Shown here: positions 61,681 to 64,000 of the stretch, one piece after another
Position numbering within the stretch: the first letter of the stretch is position 1
How the letters are laid out: the number at the start of each line of letters is the position of its first letter
NCBI RefSeq assembly: GCF_000520975.1
Contig: NZ_JACB01000001.1
Location: 248,001-312,000 of the forward strand
Direction: 5' to 3'
DNA from: Aquimarina megaterium XH134
GTDB lineage: Bacteria; Bacteroidota; Bacteroidia; Flavobacteriales; Flavobacteriaceae
Length of the DNA stretch: 64,000 nt
Made by a program: the position numbers and the translations under genes
The notes under the pieces: model-generated
Databases searched by the model: none
What the model was told of the DNA's origin: nothing
What the model saw: only the letters and a program-made list of their open reading frames with translations

Positions 61681-62999
61681 TGAAAAAAAGAACAGCATAC
61701 AGTAGTGTCTGGAATATACTAAACACCAATAAAGTGTTGAGTAATACAGGTATTGTGCTGTTAATAACAGTAATAATAGCTATGCTTTGGGCTAATTCAC
61801 CTTGGCAAGGCATCTACCAAAATATTCTAAAAACTACTATTTCAATTAGTATAGGCAATTTTCAATTAACTGAACCACTCTTACTTTGGATTAACGATGG
61901 TTTAATGGCACTGTTCTTTCTTCAGGTAGGTCTAGAATTGAAAAGAGAAATACTAGGAGGAAAACTATCAACACCACAAAATGCTATACTGCCTATAGGA
62001 GCAGCTATAGGTGGAATGGTATTTCCTGCCCTCATATATTATATCTTTAATACTTCTGGTGAGGCATCCCAGGGTTGGGGAATACCTATGGCCACAGATA
62101 TTGCCTTCTCTTTGGGAGTATTAGCTCTTTTTGGGAAACGCTTGCCCACAGCATTACGTGTATTCTTAGTATCGCTTGCCGTGGTAGATGATTTAGGTGG
62201 CGTGCTAGTAATTGCACTTTTCTATACTTCTGGTATTTCTACAATGGATTTATTCCACGCCTTTCTTTTCTTTGGATTACTAATTATTGGTAATTACGCT
62301 GGAATAAGAAAAACTTGGTTCTATGCTATTATAGGTATTGGCGGTGTATGGCTAGCTTTCTTTTTCTCTGGAGTACACCCTACCATTGCTGGAATACTAA
62401 CAGCTATAGCTATACCTGGTCGTGTAAAAATTAACGAGGCTATATTTCTACAACGTCTTGCAGCATTGCACACAAAGTTCGATGAAGAAAAATCAGTTAA
62501 AGGTTCTCTAATTTCTAATTCGCAACTAAAAATACTCAAAGAAATAAAAGTTACAAGTTCAGAAGCTGAAACACCTCTTCAGAAACTTGAAAATGCTTTA
62601 GATCCATTCGTGAGTTTTATTGTATTGCCATTATTCGCTTTTGCAAATGCTGGCATTCATCTTCACGGAAAAGTATTTGAAGTACTTACCCATCCTATAA
62701 GTTTAGGAATTGGTTTTGGCCTCGTATTCGGAAAATTTATTGGTATCGTTTTATTTTCCAGAATTTTAGTGTTTTTAAAGTTAGCAAAACTTCCTAAAAA
62801 CATTAATTGGTATCAAATTTATGGAGTTGCCTTTTTAGCAGGTATCGGATTCACGATGTCAATTTTCATAAACGAATTGGCCTTTGCCAATGAAGAATTT
62901 ATCTATACCGCAAAAGTTAGCATTTTATTTTCTTCACTAATTGCAGGCATTATCGGTTCCATCATCTTAATAAAAAATCAAAAACTTAAAACAGTATAA
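61680..62999 (+). CDS. nhaA: Na+/H+ antiporter NhaA
   Basis: A 439-residue inner-membrane antiporter with twelve predicted helices. The diagnostic block LVSLAVVDDLGGVLVIALFY holds the pair of Asp that bind Na+/H+ (Asp163/164 in E. coli), while MATDIAFSLGVLALFGKRLP lies before it and FIGIVLFSRILVF near the end. It is coupled to the NADH dehydrogenase (shared TAATG) and followed after 1 nt by GAPDH. It may exchange protons for sodium during alkaline or metal stress. Confidence 0.93.
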   Translation: MKKRTAYSSVWNILNTNKVLSNTGIVLLITVIIAMLWANSPWQGIYQNILKTTISISIGNFQLTEPLLLWINDGLMALFFLQVGLELKREILGGKLSTPQNAILPIGAAIGGMVFPALIYYIFNTSGEASQGWGIPMATDIAFSLGVLALFGKRLPTALRVFLVSLAVVDDLGGVLVIALFYTSGISTMDLFHAFLFFGLLIIGNYAGIRKTWFYAIIGIGGVWLAFFFSGVHPTIAGILTAIAIPGRVKINEAIFLQRLAALHTKFDEEKSVKGSLISNSQLKILKEIKVTSSEAETPLQKLENALDPFVSFIVLPLFAFANAGIHLHGKVFEVLTHPISLGIGFGLVFGKFIGIVLFSRILVFLKLAKLPKNINWYQIYGVAFLAGIGFTMSIFINELAFANEEFIYTAKVSILFSSLIAGIIGSIILIKNQKLKTV

Positions 63000-63000
63000 A

Positions 63001-64000
63001 ATGAAAAAAATAGCAGTAATAGGATACGGAGTTATCGGAAAGAGAGTGGCAGATGCCATCAACTTACAAAACGATATGAACCTCTCAGGAGTATGTGATG
63101 TCATTAGCGATTGGCGCATTCAAAATGCCGTAAGAAAGGAATATGACATTTATGCAGCAACTCAAGACGCTGCTGATAAAATGGAATCTGAAGGAATATC
63201 GGTAAAAGGCGATATGCTAGACCTTTTAAAGAATTCAGACCTCGTTGTGGATTGTACCCCCAAAAAGATTGCCGCAAAAAATGTGGAAATCTATAAAGAA
63301 CAGAACATCAAATTTATATTGCACGGTGGAGAGAAACACGAAACTACGGGACATTCCTTTAGTGCCGAAAATAATTATGAATCTGCTCTAAACAGGGATG
63401 CAACCAGAGTAGTCTCTTGCAATACAACTTCTATACTGAGAACGTTAACAGCGTTAAAAAGAGCTGACTTACTTGATTATGCAAGAGGAACACTTTTAAG
63501 AAGAGCTACTGACCCTTGGGAAAGCCACCTAGGTGGTATTATGAATACGATGGTGCCGGAAAAAGATATCCCGAGCCATCAAGGTCCGGATGCTAAAAGC
63601 GTTGACCCAGAATTGGATGTGATTACTTCGGCGGTGAAAGTACCTGAAACCTTAAGTCATATGCACTATTGGAATGTGAAATTAAAAAAGCAAGCAACCA
63701 AGGAAGAGGTATTGAACGCATTTAAAACTTCTAGCCGAATCAAACTAATTCGTTATGACCAGGGGTTGGTTTCAAACAATACTATTAAAGAAATGTTCTT
63801 GGATATGGGACGGCCTTGGGGCGATATGTACGAAGTAGCACTTTGGGAAGATATGCTAAAGGTACAGGGTGATGAGCTTTTTTATGCCTACATCGTCGAT
63901 AACCAAGCTATTGTTATACCTGAAACTATCGATGCTATTAGAGCGCTCACAGGAATAGAAAAAGATGGTTCAAAATCTATTTTAAAAACAAATCAGAGCT
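63001..64000 (+). CDS. Type II (archaeal-type) glyceraldehyde-3-phosphate dehydrogenase, 3' end outside window
   Basis: The frame is open to the right edge; 333 residues are visible, nearly the full length of about 340. The N-terminus VIGYGVIGKRVADAI is a nucleotide-binding Rossmann motif. VVDCTPKKIAAKN, LHGGEKHETTGHSFSAENNY and VVSCNTTSILRTL (catalytic Cys140) are the signatures of archaeal-type phosphorylating GAPDH. It is not homologous in detail to the common bacterial GapA. Bacterial members of this type exist but are unusual. It is coupled by a 1-nt gap to nhaA. Confidence 0.9.
   Translation, partial: MKKIAVIGYGVIGKRVADAINLQNDMNLSGVCDVISDWRIQNAVRKEYDIYAATQDAADKMESEGISVKGDMLDLLKNSDLVVDCTPKKIAAKNVEIYKEQNIKFILHGGEKHETTGHSFSAENNYESALNRDATRVVSCNTTSILRTLTALKRADLLDYARGTLLRRATDPWESHLGGIMNTMVPEKDIPSHQGPDAKSVDPELDVITSAVKVPETLSHMHYWNVKLKKQATKEEVLNAFKTSSRIKLIRYDQGLVSNNTIKEMFLDMGRPWGDMYEVALWEDMLKVQGDELFYAYIVDNQAIVIPETIDAIRALTGIEKDGSKSILKTNQS

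Noticed and set aside
1-64000. CRISPR arrays, rRNA genes, complete insertion sequences, conjugation genes
   Set aside because: I looked for regularly spaced direct repeats, rRNA-like blocks, DDE transposases and tra genes and saw none.

Overview
The window comes from a low-GC member of the Bacteroidota, most likely a marine Flavobacteriaceae. Support for this: a SusC/SusD pair with FecR and an ECF sigma factor, many lipoproteins with the flavobacterial lipobox, TAnnTTTG-type -7 promoter boxes, almost no Shine-Dalgarno sequences, and families largely confined to the phylum (HYC_CC_PP, DUF3347, DUF2911). The species cannot be fixed from the sequence.

Layout. (1) 1-8.0 kb, minus strand: ECF sigma factor, FecR anti-sigma, SusC-like TonB receptor with an STN signalling domain, SusD-like lipoprotein and an M14 zinc carboxypeptidase cut by the left edge. 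This reads as an envelope-signalling nutrient-uptake locus. (2) 8.6-10.2 kb: an AbiE-like toxin-antitoxin pair killed by three in-frame stops. (3) 10.3-13.3 kb: a GT1 glycosyltransferase with an AraC/TolB-like/TPR regulator. (4) 13.5-18.4 kb: a four-gene operon of two uncharacterised large proteins, a Trypco1-like small protein and a class-3 lipase, preceded by two palindromes. It looks like a biological-conflict cassette. (5) 18.5-19.35 kb: a frameshifted tyrosine recombinase beside a 3' fragment of an initiator tRNA-fMet gene, i.e. an integration scar. (6) 19.4-27.5 kb: an island bounded by two inverted copies of the same 31-bp hairpin. It carries an unknown protein, a TPR sensor histidine kinase, a NarL/LuxR response regulator, a trypsin-like protease, a membrane-anchored Rossmann-like protein, and a CD-NTase/HORMA/TRIP13-like (type III CBASS) operon.

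The most interesting signal is in (6). Three transcription units (unknown protein plus kinase and regulator; protease plus membrane protein; CBASS) each have a near-identical ATACCTT-CAYC-AAGGTAT palindrome 51-55 nt before the start codon. Its TACC-N8-GGTA geometry is that of a NarL 7-2-7 site, which suggests that the island's own two-component system controls CBASS and the protease. The CBASS operon has no recognisable effector behind its TRIP13-like gene, so the co-regulated protease and membrane protein are candidates for that role.

(7) 27.6-59.8 kb is a large copper/heavy-metal resistance and envelope-redox region. It includes a CopA ATPase with a chaperone, a TonB receptor, CusB/TolC/CusA efflux proteins, three DUF3347 proteins, two HMA-AraC fusion regulators, two HYC_CC_PP proteins, a cytochrome-porin-cytochrome set, His- and Met-rich small proteins, and a multicopper oxidase. 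Paralogues lying in opposite orientation suggest that two copper modules were joined. (8) 57.7-64 kb, plus strand: a membrane AlbA_2 protein, a lycopene-cyclase-domain membrane protein, a universal stress protein, a type II NADH dehydrogenase, an NhaA antiporter and an archaeal-type (type II) GAPDH cut by the right edge. All functional statements rest on reading motifs by eye; no database search was possible.
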